Assembly (NCBI RefSeq): GCF_028867935.1
Contig: NZ_JAPQNS010000001.1
Coordinates: forward strand, 1,054,001-1,118,000
Length of the DNA stretch: 64,000 nt
Direction: 5' to 3'
Origin: Flavobacterium sp. SUN052
GTDB lineage: Bacteria; Bacteroidota; Bacteroidia; Flavobacteriales; Flavobacteriaceae
Shown piece after piece: positions 42,026-51,739 of this stretch. Within the stretch, counting starts at the first letter, position 1. Every line of letters begins with the position of its first letter. The notes under the pieces were generated by a model. That model was given only the letters and a program-made list of their open reading frames with translations, was not told the origin of the DNA and ran no database searches. Made by a program: the position numbers and the translations under genes.

Positions 42026-43300
42026 TCATAAGCCTGTAGCTACGGTTTTGCTGCCGCGTTCCTGAATGAGTTTTTCGCGTATACCAAGGGTGCGGAACAG
42101 ACTCAGTGGATTCAGGGCTGCACCTGCGCGAAGCCGTGCTTCTGCCACCAGCGGACGCACATCGGTACGGGCGGCATCTTGCAACAACTCCTGAGCCCGA
42201 ACGGCATCATTAGATTCGCGGGCTTCTTCCAGCGCTTCACGATCCACCAGCAGGGCCTGAGCATACGCAATCTGAATAGCTTCAACGCTTTGCAACAGGT
42301 CTTCGAGTGGGTCTTTTACGTTGTGACTCGCGTCGATCATCCAGCCCAAATCAGTAGCATGATTCATGCCACGCGCATCCATGCCGTCTACCAATTCATT
42401 GAAAATCAAAAATAACTGGTAGGGCTTGATACTGCCCGCCGTGAGGTCGTCATCGCCGTATTTTGAGTCGTTGAAGTGGAAACCACCCAGTTTTTTCTCA
42501 TTCAGCAAAATCGCGACAATCTGCTCGATGTTGGCATTTGGCAGGTGGTGCCCCAGGTCAACCAGTGTGTAGGCTTTATCGCCCAACTTACTGGCATATA
42601 GTAAGCTGCTGCCCCAATCGCCCACTGTCATTGAATAAAAATTGGGTTCGTAGCATTTGTATTCAACGAACATTTTCCAGTCTTCGGGTAAAGCGGTGTA
42701 TATCTCGCCAAGGCTTTCCAGGGTTCGGTTAAACGCCTTGCGGAAGTTCAACTGACCGGGGAAGCACGAGCCATCCGACAACCATACCGTTAGCGATTTC
42801 GACCCCAGATTAACCCCGTGCCGAATCACCTCGATGTTGTGGTCGATTGCCTGCTGCCGAACACCCGCGTCGGTGTGCTGCAACGAACCAAATTTGTAGC
42901 TCAGGGCCTGATCGGGTTGATCCTGAAAGGTGTTCGAGTTAACTGCATCAAAGGCCAGTCCGTACGAAGCCGCCAGTTGCTGAATGGCTCCAGCATCAGT
43001 CGGAATGTCCCAGGGGATATGTAAGGAAATGGCTCCACTGCTCCGATTCAGGCCGTGGAGCAAGCCCACATCCGCAATTTTTTCTTCCAGACTCCGTGGT
43101 TCACCACCGCCCGGAAAACGACCGAAGCGGGTTCCGCCCGTACCAAGTGCCCAGCTTGGAATAGCGATTTGAAACGCGACTAATTTCTCAATTATCGTTT
43201 CTGCCTTGGCTAACTCATCCGTCCAGGGAGCCAATTTTCGGCGGTGCGCCTGACCAAGCTGATCGTTATGGTCGGCGATATGTTCGGGTTTTAGGAGCAT
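42026..43300 (-). CDS. rhaI: L-rhamnose isomerase, RhaI type
   Basis: TIM-barrel isomerase of 424 residues converting L-rhamnose to L-rhamnulose with divalent metal. The ATG at 43300 (MLLKPEHIADHNDQ) is 4 nt after the upstream stop; an in-frame ATG 12 codons earlier would overlap the preceding gene. Metal-site segments are visible: VEYKCYEPNFYS, LVDLGHHLPNAN and GGFHFNDSKYGDDDLTAGSI. It resembles the Pseudomonas stutzeri/Bacteroidota RhaI family rather than E. coli RhaA. Confidence 0.9.
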   Translation of the reverse strand: MLLKPEHIADHNDQLGQAHRRKLAPWTDELAKAETIIEKLVAFQIAIPSWALGTGGTRFGRFPGGGEPRSLEEKIADVGLLHGLNRSSGAISLHIPWDIPTDAGAIQQLAASYGLAFDAVNSNTFQDQPDQALSYKFGSLQHTDAGVRQQAIDHNIEVIRHGVNLGSKSLTVWLSDGSCFPGQLNFRKAFNRTLESLGEIYTALPEDWKMFVEYKCYEPNFYSMTVGDWGSSLLYASKLGDKAYTLVDLGHHLPNANIEQIVAILLNEKKLGGFHFNDSKYGDDDLTAGSIKPYQLFLIFNELVDGMDARGMNHATDLGWMIDASHNVKDPLEDLLQSVEAIQIAYAQALLVDREALEEARESNDAVRAQELLQDAARTDVRPLVAEARLRAGAALNPLSLFRTLGIREKLIQERGSKTVATGL

Positions 43301-43304
43301 AGAA

Positions 43305-45470
43305 TTATCGTACAAAGGCCATGGCAACGCCACCATCTACGTTCAGCACGTTACCGGTCGACTTGTCGAGCAAACCGCCCACAAAAGCGAAGCAAGCATT
43401 GGCAATATCCTGGGGCAAAATTGATTCGTTCAGTAAGGTGCGCTTCGCGTAATAAGCGGGTAGTTCTTCAACCGTAATACCATAGGCTTTGGCGCGCCCT
43501 TCGGCCCATCCTCCGGCCCAGATGTTCGAGTCGGCAATAACGGCATCAGGATTCACCACATTCACGCGGATATGGTCGTTGCCCAATTCGGCTGCATTCA
43601 GGCGACTCAGGTGCAACTGGGCCGCTTTGGCTGAGCCGTACCCTGCATTATTAGGGCCTGATACGAGCGCGTTCTTGCTGACAATATTGACTATATCGCC
43701 CCCTAAGCCCTGCTTGCGCATGGTAGCAACGGCAGTCTGTGTAACCACAAACTGACCTTTTACCAGGATGTCATACAGCAAGGCCCAATCTTTCTCGGTG
43801 TGGTCTTCAATGGACTTCGAGATACTGATGCCCGCGTTATTGATCACAATATCTACCCCGCCAAAGGCCAGGCTGGCAGCCTCGAAAGCAGTTTTGATAC
43901 TGTCAGCATTCGTTACATCAAGCAGGGTTGTGGCAACAGAGTCGCGGCCGAATTTCTTTACAAATTCGTCTTTAGCCCCGGCCAGTCGTTCGGCGTTGAT
44001 GTCGTTGAGAACCACCACGGCTCCTTCTTCAACAAACTTTTTGGCGATTGCTTTTCCGATACCGCCAGCGCTGCCGGTTATCAGGGCAATTTTGCCCGAC
44101 AACGGTTTGGCTTTAGGCATCCGTTGCAGCTTGGCTTCTTCGAGTAGCCAGTATTCAATGTTAAACGCTTCCTGACGAGGCAGTGAAGTATATTCCGAAA
44201 TGGCTTCTGACCCACGCATCACATTGATGGCGTTGATGTAAAACTCAGCGGCCACCCGCGCTGTCTGTTTGTCTTTCGAGAAAGTAAACATGCCCACGCC
44301 CGGCCACAGAATTACCACCGGGTTGGCATCCCGAATAGCGGGCGAGTTGGGGTGTTTGCATGACTCGTAGTACTCGGTGTAATCAGCGCGGTACTGCTCG
44401 AAAAGTCCGTTTAAATATGCTTTCAGGTCTTCAGGTGAGCGCTTCTCTGTTAGATCAGCGTGTTCCAGAACCAGCGGCTTTATTTTAGTACGCAGGAAGT
44501 GGTCTGGGCAGGAAGTTCCCAGCGGAGCCAGCCGATCCAGATCATTGGAGTTGATAAACTCCAGAACCCGCTCGTCGTCGGTGAAATGACCTACCATATG
44601 CCGCTCACTACTAGCCAGGCCACGTAGGGTAGGAGCCAGCACAGAAGCCCGTTTCTGGCGCTCTTCGGGAGCCAGCGACTTTGTGTTGGGTCCACCGAAA
44701 ACGGGGCGGTTCTTACCGTAATTTTCTTCCAGATACGTAGCGCAGATCTCGATTACTTCGAGGGTATTCACGTAACTTTCGTAGGCTGTGTTACCCCAGG
44801 TAAACAAACCATGCGACCCGAGCATGATACCCCGGATACCCGGATTTTCTTCCAGGCATCGTTGTAGTTCAAGGCCCAGTTCAAAACCCGGTCTCCGCCA
44901 CTCAACCCAGCCAATTTTTCCGTCGAACAGGTCATGCGTAATCTGCTTGCCGTCTTTTGCTGCCGCAATGGCAATAGCGGCATCGGGGTGTAAGTGATCG
45001 ACGTGGTTGAAAGGCAAAAAAGCATGTAAAGCTGTGTCGATAGACGGAGCTTTGGAAGCCAGATCGTAGATGCAATGGTTGAATAACTCCACCATTTCGT
45101 CTTCGTGTTCAGGGCCGCGATACACGTTTTTGAGCGCCTGCAACCGATCCATATACAGGGCTGCCAAACCACTTTTCGTAAGCGTGCCAATATCGCCACC
45201 GGAGCCCTTTACCCACATTACCTGGGTTAGTTTACCCGTTAGCGGGTCGGGCGTCATGGCTTTGCAGGAGGTGTTACCTCCCCCATAATTTGTTAGGCGG
45301 AGGTCAGCTCCGAGTAAGTTCGAGCGATAAATAAGCAAGGCCACTTCGCGTTCTGCCTCTGGTAGTTTATCGAACTCAGCGGCTTTCGCTTCATCCCACA
45401 GGTAGCTAACATGTCGGAAGTGCGATCCGTCGAGCGGTTGGGAGAGAGGAGTGGTTGGTTCGGAAATCAT
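43305..45470 (-). CDS. Bifunctional rhamnulose-1-phosphate aldolase / short-chain dehydrogenase
   Basis: Fusion protein of 721 residues. The N-terminal class II aldolase/adducin domain (about 25-400) contains YGGGNTSCK, HVDHLHPDAAIA and a metal-binding SHGLFTWG, and would split L-rhamnulose-1-phosphate into DHAP and L-lactaldehyde. The C-terminal SDR domain (about 450-718) has the Rossmann motif TGSAGGIGKAIAK, NNAGIS and the YGSAK catalytic Tyr/Lys, and would oxidise lactaldehyde to lactate. This matches the RhaEW/YuxG type of enzyme, which couples both steps. It sits between the transporter and isomerase genes. Confidence 0.92.
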   Translation of the reverse strand: MISEPTTPLSQPLDGSHFRHVSYLWDEAKAAEFDKLPEAEREVALLIYRSNLLGADLRLTNYGGGNTSCKAMTPDPLTGKLTQVMWVKGSGGDIGTLTKSGLAALYMDRLQALKNVYRGPEHEDEMVELFNHCIYDLASKAPSIDTALHAFLPFNHVDHLHPDAAIAIAAAKDGKQITHDLFDGKIGWVEWRRPGFELGLELQRCLEENPGIRGIMLGSHGLFTWGNTAYESYVNTLEVIEICATYLEENYGKNRPVFGGPNTKSLAPEERQKRASVLAPTLRGLASSERHMVGHFTDDERVLEFINSNDLDRLAPLGTSCPDHFLRTKIKPLVLEHADLTEKRSPEDLKAYLNGLFEQYRADYTEYYESCKHPNSPAIRDANPVVILWPGVGMFTFSKDKQTARVAAEFYINAINVMRGSEAISEYTSLPRQEAFNIEYWLLEEAKLQRMPKAKPLSGKIALITGSAGGIGKAIAKKFVEEGAVVVLNDINAERLAGAKDEFVKKFGRDSVATTLLDVTNADSIKTAFEAASLAFGGVDIVINNAGISISKSIEDHTEKDWALLYDILVKGQFVVTQTAVATMRKQGLGGDIVNIVSKNALVSGPNNAGYGSAKAAQLHLSRLNAAELGNDHIRVNVVNPDAVIADSNIWAGGWAEGRAKAYGITVEELPAYYAKRTLLNESILPQDIANACFAFVGGLLDKSTGNVLNVDGGVAMAFVR

Positions 45471-45543
45471 TACGTTGCTATGTTTCGATTTTTAGGAGCT
45501 AAAGTAAAAGACTGAGACAGAAAAACTTTCCTCTTCTGTCCTG

Positions 45544-46596
45544 TCATAATGAGTTACCAATGCCTACCAGCACAATAGAAATTAGAATGACGAAAATGCC
45601 GGCCATAAATGTACGGAAGGTATTGGCTGATACGCCTGACCACTCCTTGAGGTACAAGCCCCATAAATTGGCCGTCAGAATGATGGTCGCCATGTGCAGA
45701 ATCCAGGAGCTGGCTCCGTTACCCAGTTTGCTTTCTCCCATTCCGTAGAAGAAGAACTGAAGAAACCAGGTCGTTCCGGCTAAACCAGAAAACAGAATGT
45801 TGGACACGATGGGCGTTTGGGAGTTGGTGTAGTCGCCAAAGGTTTTGTTTTTGGCGTTGAGATACATACACCACAGGAAGTTGGTTGTAAGGCCCCCCCA
45901 GAGCACCACAATGTAGGTGACATTGTTCTGGAAGAGTGGATTTCCTCCGTTGACTACCGCCTGTTCGGCCATTGGCTTACCAGCCTCAATTCCAAAGTTG
46001 AAAAAGGAACTAAGAATCCCCGAAATGATGGCAATCGTTAAGCCTTTTGTCAGGCTGAACTCTTTGACGCTGGCTTTCTTTTCGGCATCCGAAAGTTCGG
46101 CTTCTTTCATCATCCCGGCTTTGCCTGAAATGGCAATGCCGATCAGACAAACCAGCACCCCTAATAGCACGAGCTGACCTCCGCTCGAAGCCATCATATC
46201 CGTTAAGGACGCTTTGCCTGCAATGGGGTTTATGGAGTAGTAAATAGGAGGGACGAGGGCTCCGAATGCCGAACAGAATCCTAATACAACGGAGTTGCCC
46301 AGCGACATGCCCAGGAATCGAACCCCCAGGCCGTAGGTGAGTCCGCCAATACCCCAAAGCAGTCCCATCACAAACGTGATGAGTTTGGTAGTCTGGTCGG
46401 CATTGGCAATGATGCCTGTAAAATCGGGAACGGTGAGTACAGCGGCAATTGGCGGAACAATCAACCAGGAGAACAAGCCTCCCACGATCCAATAACTTTC
46501 CCAGGCCCAGCCTTTTACCCGGCTAAATGGAATATAAAAACTACCGGACGCGAAGCCGCCCAGACTGTGGAACAAAACACCCAACAATGAACCCAT
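45544..46596 (-). CDS. rhaT: L-rhamnose/proton symporter RhaT
   Basis: Inner-membrane transporter of 350 residues with ten predicted helices, matching the RhaT family in length and in the N-terminal GVLFHSLGGFASGSFYIPFSRVKGWAWESYWIVGG segment, where GSFYIP and WAWE are characteristic. It imports L-rhamnose with protons. First gene of the operon rhaT - aldolase/dehydrogenase - rhaI - rhaB. No AraC- or GntR-type regulator of the pathway is encoded nearby. Confidence 0.93.
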   Translation of the reverse strand: MGSLLGVLFHSLGGFASGSFYIPFSRVKGWAWESYWIVGGLFSWLIVPPIAAVLTVPDFTGIIANADQTTKLITFVMGLLWGIGGLTYGLGVRFLGMSLGNSVVLGFCSAFGALVPPIYYSINPIAGKASLTDMMASSGGQLVLLGVLVCLIGIAISGKAGMMKEAELSDAEKKASVKEFSLTKGLTIAIISGILSSFFNFGIEAGKPMAEQAVVNGGNPLFQNNVTYIVVLWGGLTTNFLWCMYLNAKNKTFGDYTNSQTPIVSNILFSGLAGTTWFLQFFFYGMGESKLGNGASSWILHMATIILTANLWGLYLKEWSGVSANTFRTFMAGIFVILISIVLVGIGNSL

Positions 46597-46736
46597 AGAT
46601 TTAGGAATAATCAGTTCGCAAGTAAAGCAGTATAATGCAATAAACTTACCTGCACTGTCCTGTTTTATTGTGGCAGTTGGAAAACTGCCAGCGGGTCAAG
46701 TTGGGTGTTTGTTTCGGGTTTTTTAACTGTGTAAAC

Positions 46737-46806
46737 TTGCCCCCAACCCCCTGAAGGGGGCTTTGTCCGACTTTGGAGTAAGCCCCCTTCAGGGGGTTGG
46801 GGGCAA
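46737..46806. repeat. GCCCCYAA palindrome, copy A (27-bp perfect arms)
   Basis: Arms 46737-46763 and 46780-46806 are perfectly complementary, with a 16-nt loop. The core CCCCCTGAAGGGGGC is itself palindromic. It shares core and loop pieces (CTTTG, GAGTAAG) with the element at 53463-53530. It lies between rhaT and the end of the TonB-type receptor gene. Confidence 0.88.
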
Positions 46807-46822
46807 AGTATAATGAGCATTA

Positions 46823-49255
46823 TTATCGGCTCCCGGCATCATCGTTCTGCACTTTTCGGCTTTGCTTACCGCCCGAACTCATCTGGCCGAAACGCCACTC
46901 AAACGCAAGCCGGACGGAACGACTCACAAAAAAGAAACGAGTTTCTGACTCAAAGGTGGGTGCCGACTGGCGGTTGGTCTGCGACACGCCCCGGTTGAAT
47001 GGGTTGTTGACACCCAACGTCAGGCTCGCTTTCTTTTCCATCATCTCGCGCTTCAGGGCAAAGCCGTACCAGTAAAACGGTGTCCCCTTGCCTTGTAGGC
47101 TAATCCAGCCCGAATTAAAATTGGCATTAGTCTGGAAGGTGTAATTATGCGGGAATTTGTATGTGCTGCTGGCGTTGACGTTGCCCACCAGCCCGCTGTT
47201 GCGTTGGTTTAGTGATGGACTGTTCAGGTCTACATACCGAACATCCATGCCTCCGTTTAATGTCCAGTTTTTGTTGGGCTGCCCCGATAAATTTGTGTTC
47301 AACCCGAAGGCTTTTCGCTGGGCGATGTTCTGGGGTTTGCTCAGGGAGATTCCGCTCTCGTCGACGGTTCGCACAAATTCGATGGCGTTATTGGTCATGC
47401 GCCAGTAGAACGCTGAATTGATCGACAAACCTGCTTTGGTTGTCACGCTGTGCCCTAGCTCGATAGCGTGATTCAGTTCGGGATTCAGATATGGATTGCC
47501 CGTTTGCAGGTTACGTGGGTCACTCGCATTGAGCCAGGGGTTCAAAAACCAGAGTTGGGGGCGCTGAATTCGCTGGGTATAGCTGGTTTTGAGCATATGC
47601 GTTTTTAGCCCTTTCGAGATCGTTACGCTTGGAATGAGATTGGTGTACTGGGTAGCTAACGAAGTCTGGGTAGTCATGAAGTTGCCATCAATGGTAGTAT
47701 GCTCAAGCCGAGCCCCAAGGTTCATATTCCATTTCCGTTTGGTTTCGACTCGCAGAGCGGTGTAGCCCGCAACAATCTGCTGGTTGTATTCAAAATCATT
47801 GGATTGGCTTGGGTCGGTAACAAAGGGTTGCTGACCATCCAATGACTGTTCCACGCGGTATTCGCTGCCAATAGCTCGGCGAATGGCTTTCAACCCCATT
47901 TCCAGTTTCAGACTGGTAGTGTCGCGACTTGTTCTGATTTGAAACGGATGCGTATAATCGGCCTGAAGCGTGTATTCTTTGTTGCGGCTGTAATTGGAGC
48001 TATGCTGACGGAAACTGAGTTGCTCGTTCTCGCCCAGTGTGTAGCGGTCTGTATCGTAGAAATAATTGTCGGGCATGCGGCTGAACTGGGTTAGTAAAGC
48101 AAATTCCTGACCCGGCTTGCGGAACGTTTTGGTGTACCCCAGATCGAACTGGCTGTTGCCATAAGGGTTACTCATTCGGATATCATTGCGGAAGTTCTGT
48201 AACAGATTTCCAGCCGGGTCGGTCAGGCGATTAATGACCGAACTATTGTTTGGATAGTAGCCCCCCCAGGCATTCGCCGAGAAATTCAGGCGGCTCGTTG
48301 AGTCCGGGTCATAATCCAGACTGAATTCGCCGTAGCCACCCGTACCCGTATTGTCCGCTCTGCTTTGCTGTGATAGGTAATTGAGCGGCTTACCATCGGA
48401 AAGGGTCGTGCGTAGCATCTGGATGTCCCGAATATTCCGAAACTGGTACCCATTAACTGCCAGCGAGACGCCCAGTTTTTTAGTTTTCAGTGCCAGCTTT
48501 GTATTGGTGCTCCGGTTCAGGTTTCCCAGCGACGCCATCACCGAACCGTTGAAACCCTGAAGCGCTTTTTTGGTAATAATATTGATCACGCCAGCTGCCC
48601 CTTCGGCATCGTATTTGGCACCAGGGCTGGTGATCACCTCAATTGATTTGATATTATCAGCGGGCATTTGTTTAAGCGCATCGGCCAGGTTGCGGGCCAT
48701 CATGGCCGATGGCTTACCATTTATCAACACCTTAATATTACTGTTACCCCGCATCTGAATGTTGCCGTCCAGATCCAGACTCAACGACGGCACCTTCCGC
48801 AGCACATCAGCCGCCGATCCGCCCACGTTGGATACATCCTTTTCTGCATTATAAACCAGTTTGTCTCCCTTTTCTTCGATCAACGCTTTCTGGGCGGCCA
48901 CTGTCACCTCACCCAACGTCCGGCTATCTAATTTAAGTTTGACAGTCCCAATGACAACAGAAGGCAGATTTTCAGCTAATGCAACCGCTTGATTACGAGT
49001 CTGGTATCCCACCGACGACAGAGCAAGGGTGTAGCGGCCTAGTGGCAGATTGGGCAGCGTAAATTTACCCGTACTGTCGGTAGTTGTACCACCAATAAGT
49101 TTGGCAGCATCCCGAACGGCAACAGTGGCGAACGGAACCGGCTTCATCGTTGTGGAGTCGACGAGAGCGCCTGTGATGGAGCCTGGATGAACAGATTGGG
49201 CAAAAGTTTGCCCAACCCATAGCGCCAGGGCGGCTAAGGTGAAAAGAAACTTCAT
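46823..49255 (-). CDS. TonB-dependent outer-membrane receptor (CarboxypepD_reg-like, OMP_b-brl_3 type)
   Basis: Outer-membrane protein of 810 residues from the ATG at 49255, where a signal peptide begins (MKFLFTLAALALWVGQTFAQ); the frame is open 18 codons upstream. A carboxypeptidase-regulatory-like domain (about 25-105, GSITGALVDSTTMKPVPFATVAV) precedes a plug (about 120-215, DVLRKVPSLSLDLDGNIQMRGNSNIKVLINGKP). A beta-barrel follows. This group lacks a SusD partner and is often tied to export or signalling; the ligand is unknown. It follows the ECF sigma operon on the same strand after a 148-nt gap. Confidence 0.88.
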   Translation of the reverse strand: MKFLFTLAALALWVGQTFAQSVHPGSITGALVDSTTMKPVPFATVAVRDAAKLIGGTTTDSTGKFTLPNLPLGRYTLALSSVGYQTRNQAVALAENLPSVVIGTVKLKLDSRTLGEVTVAAQKALIEEKGDKLVYNAEKDVSNVGGSAADVLRKVPSLSLDLDGNIQMRGNSNIKVLINGKPSAMMARNLADALKQMPADNIKSIEVITSPGAKYDAEGAAGVINIITKKALQGFNGSVMASLGNLNRSTNTKLALKTKKLGVSLAVNGYQFRNIRDIQMLRTTLSDGKPLNYLSQQSRADNTGTGGYGEFSLDYDPDSTSRLNFSANAWGGYYPNNSSVINRLTDPAGNLLQNFRNDIRMSNPYGNSQFDLGYTKTFRKPGQEFALLTQFSRMPDNYFYDTDRYTLGENEQLSFRQHSSNYSRNKEYTLQADYTHPFQIRTSRDTTSLKLEMGLKAIRRAIGSEYRVEQSLDGQQPFVTDPSQSNDFEYNQQIVAGYTALRVETKRKWNMNLGARLEHTTIDGNFMTTQTSLATQYTNLIPSVTISKGLKTHMLKTSYTQRIQRPQLWFLNPWLNASDPRNLQTGNPYLNPELNHAIELGHSVTTKAGLSINSAFYWRMTNNAIEFVRTVDESGISLSKPQNIAQRKAFGLNTNLSGQPNKNWTLNGGMDVRYVDLNSPSLNQRNSGLVGNVNASSTYKFPHNYTFQTNANFNSGWISLQGKGTPFYWYGFALKREMMEKKASLTLGVNNPFNRGVSQTNRQSAPTFESETRFFFVSRSVRLAFEWRFGQMSSGGKQSRKVQNDDAGSR

Positions 49256-49403
49256 AAAAGATTGACTTGTGGTTTGGAAACTGGTTGGGAAGGAGCAGGC
49301 TAGGCCCAACCGTAGCTAGGGGCTGGATAGAAGTGCTCAGCAGTTTTGTCTAAAGAGACAATCTGGCTGGTAATGTTGCATGCCATTGCTGGAAATGGCT
49401 GGA

Positions 49404-50102
49404 TTATTTCGCTTTTCGCAGAAAAACATCGTTACTAATTGACTCTAAGCGTACCTCTGGGCCGCCACTTTGCACAGTGCCCTCCAGCAAATAGCCCACT
49501 ATAGGGTTCTTGGGTTGTTTGTTCTTGAAATCAATGGCTAGATCGGAATAGACTTCGCCCGTAATGGTTTTCATAGCCACGTTGGCCCCTTTGGACCCCG
49601 GCCAGCTCAAATCCACAAAGCCACTGATCGATTTTGCCCAGACCGGGCTTGTGGCCCCCTGAATATTAATGTTGCCATTGATGGTCTCAACGCGCAGAGC
49701 AGCCTTGCGGGGTAGCGAAATTTCGTAGTTGATCGTGCTGCAAACTGTGTACGATTTACCATCCCGATCTGTTTGCCAGGTCGACTTTTTATCCGGGCAA
49801 TCTTCGGCTTTGCCCTGTTTGATCATTTCGCGGTCAAAATCAGTTTTCAAACTAACCGCCTGATCGGTTGAGCTAGTTTCCACAACGAGCGCATCGTTGA
49901 GCTGACCATTGTTTATCGTCACCGCAATGCGCACCGAGGCTTCCGATTTATCCCAGTAACGAACCTGGATATTGTCGCCGAACCTCAAGTTGAGGTGAAC
50001 CGCTTGATTTGCTGCTACTGGCAGCGTTTTCGTAATGATTTTCTGACCGAAAACAGGTTTTACCAGAAACAAAACCAAGAGCAAGAGCAGGGTATTTTTC
50101 AT
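49404..50102 (-). CDS. DUF4097-like exported beta-repeat protein 2
   Basis: Protein of 232 residues with a signal peptide ending PVFGQ. The C-terminal half has the DUF4097-like alternation of short strands and turns (RVETINGNINIQGATSPVWAKSISGFVDLSWPG...MKTITGEVYSDL), suggesting a parallel beta solenoid. Cys residues occur in AEDCPDKK and YTVCSTI. Last gene of the sigma-factor operon, 33 nt after its paralogue. Its function is unknown; such proteins often accompany ECF sigma systems in Bacteroidota. Confidence 0.8.
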   Translation of the reverse strand: MKNTLLLLLVLFLVKPVFGQKIITKTLPVAANQAVHLNLRFGDNIQVRYWDKSEASVRIAVTINNGQLNDALVVETSSTDQAVSLKTDFDREMIKQGKAEDCPDKKSTWQTDRDGKSYTVCSTINYEISLPRKAALRVETINGNINIQGATSPVWAKSISGFVDLSWPGSKGANVAMKTITGEVYSDLAIDFKNKQPKNPIVGYLLEGTVQSGGPEVRLESISNDVFLRKAK

Positions 50103-50135
50103 GAGAATAGGAAGAAAAGGAGGTTGAAGAAGGTG

Positions 50136-50912
50136 TTATTTCTGTTTTCTGATGTAGATGTCGCTGCTGATGGTTTTCAGTTGCAGTTCAACACCACCAC
50201 CGTTGGCCGTACCGTTGATCACGTGGCCACCACCCATGCGAGTCATCCCGTCTTTTTTGGTCATTCCCAGGTCAAAGTCGGTGTACATTTCGCCGTTGAT
50301 GGAGCTTAATTTGAAATTCGCCTTAGTCGATGCTGGCATGGTTATGTCAATTGCTCCACTGATGGTCGAAATGGCGGTTGGCTTTCCCTGGTTAAGCGAT
50401 GAATATACCACTTTGACTTCGCCATTAGTCGTATTGGCGACTACAGGGCCAGTTACGTTCAGGAGGTTGATATCCCCATTTTTGGTACGGATTTCCAGAT
50501 CGCCGTCCACGTTTTGAATCGTTATACCACCGCTTTGCCAGTTGGTTTGCTCATACAAAACGGACGCTTTGTTAGGGATTCTAATAGTATAGGCCATATT
50601 CTTGCGTGACGCTTTTTCGATGCGGATGCCCCCGTTTTCGGACGTGACAGCCAAACCAATACCCGTGTTATCAACGGCTGAATTGTACAACGGCTTAAGA
50701 CCCTGAGCGCGCTCTGGTGGTGCTTCTACTTTCGAGGTGGTCTGAACAATGACTTCATTGCCATTGTACCCCTCTACTTTCAGGTTACCGGCATCGAGCA
50801 TGATCGTTACTTTCTGGTCGCCAGAATTAGCCAGTTTGGCTTTGTACTCCTGAGCAAAAAGCACAGTCAATGGACTTAGGCAGGCGATGCCTACTAACAG
50901 CATTTTTTTCAT
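50136..50912 (-). CDS. DUF4097-like exported beta-repeat protein 1
   Basis: Protein of 258 residues with a signal peptide ending TVLFAQ. Repeating units such as LEIRTKNGDINLLNVTGPVVANTTNGEVKVVYSS, ISTISGAIDITMP and LSSINGEMYTDFDLGM are typical of DUF4097 beta-helices. It starts 26 nt after the HEAT/anti-sigma-like gene. It and the next gene share the same ending pattern (SNDVFLRK / SSDIYIRK), showing that they arose by duplication. Confidence 0.82.
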   Translation of the reverse strand: MKKMLLVGIACLSPLTVLFAQEYKAKLANSGDQKVTIMLDAGNLKVEGYNGNEVIVQTTSKVEAPPERAQGLKPLYNSAVDNTGIGLAVTSENGGIRIEKASRKNMAYTIRIPNKASVLYEQTNWQSGGITIQNVDGDLEIRTKNGDINLLNVTGPVVANTTNGEVKVVYSSLNQGKPTAISTISGAIDITMPASTKANFKLSSINGEMYTDFDLGMTKKDGMTRMGGGHVINGTANGGGVELQLKTISSDIYIRKQK

Positions 50913-50938
50913 GATTTTCTGTGATTAATTAGAACGGT

Positions 50939-51739
50939 TTATGAAGGAGAATTTGTGACTTTGTTCAACGTGCCGACCCCTTCTTCGGCCTTGAGACGAA
51001 CTATTTCAAGTACTTGCTGATTGCGGGCCAGCCATTGCATCTCAGCGGCTGCCCGTTTTTCTTTAATGGCCACCAGTGCGTCAATCAGCGTTAATTGCAC
51101 ATTGGGGTCTTTCTGAATCCGGAGCGACTGGATCAGTGCTTCCCGCACCCCTTCTTCCCCTTCAAAGCGCAGCAGCGCCTGGCAGGCTGCCAACCTGACA
51201 TTGACATTTGCATCGAAATTGAGCGTATTGATCAGCAACTGAGTGATTTCCTGGCCAGCCCGGTCAAGTTCAGAACTCTGGTTCACGGCCTGAATCCGGT
51301 CGCTGGCTGAGTTCTGTGCCATAGCGTCGAAGGTCAGTGCTTGTTTAATCGACTCACCCGCAGGCATATTATTCGCCGATAGTTCTGCATTGACCGACGA
51401 GTTTGGTTGCCAACGAGTATAGAGTCGGCCACCAGCAAAACCAATCAGCAACAGTGCAAGACCAGCCGCCAATCGCATTCCCCAAGTGCTCAGTTGCCGA
51501 AGTCCCCCAATAGCACGAATAGGGCGCTCATCCAGTTTCTGTTCCAGGCGCTCAGCAAAATCCGTTGGTAGCTGATTGGTTTTAGCCTTTGTTACGTACT
51601 GAAACAAAGCCGCGTGATGCCGCAAATGCTCGGGTATCTGCTGAGAGTGACGGAAAAAGTCGCGGAGTTGCTGTTCTTCGTCGAGGTCCGTTTCTCCTGC
51701 GTAATACCTGTTCAATAACTCCTCAATGTCAGGCTTCAT
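50939..51739 (-). CDS. Anti-sigma-like membrane protein with HEAT-type repeats
   Basis: Protein of 266 residues. The cytoplasmic N-terminal ~90 residues look like an anti-sigma domain (MKPDIEELLNRYYAGETDLDEEQQLRDFF). One helix at about 88-105 (WGMRLAAGLALLLIGFAGG) spans the membrane. The periplasmic part carries two or three HEAT-type helical repeats (ANVNVRLAACQALLRF, DPNVQLTLIDALVAIKEKRAAAEMQWL). Its start overlaps the sigma gene by 11 nt, so the pair is translationally coupled. The anti-sigma role is inferred from position and N-terminus; no zinc-binding HxxxCxxC motif is present. Confidence 0.78.
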   Translation of the reverse strand: MKPDIEELLNRYYAGETDLDEEQQLRDFFRHSQQIPEHLRHHAALFQYVTKAKTNQLPTDFAERLEQKLDERPIRAIGGLRQLSTWGMRLAAGLALLLIGFAGGRLYTRWQPNSSVNAELSANNMPAGESIKQALTFDAMAQNSASDRIQAVNQSSELDRAGQEITQLLINTLNFDANVNVRLAACQALLRFEGEEGVREALIQSLRIQKDPNVQLTLIDALVAIKEKRAAAEMQWLARNQQVLEIVRLKAEEGVGTLNKVTNSPS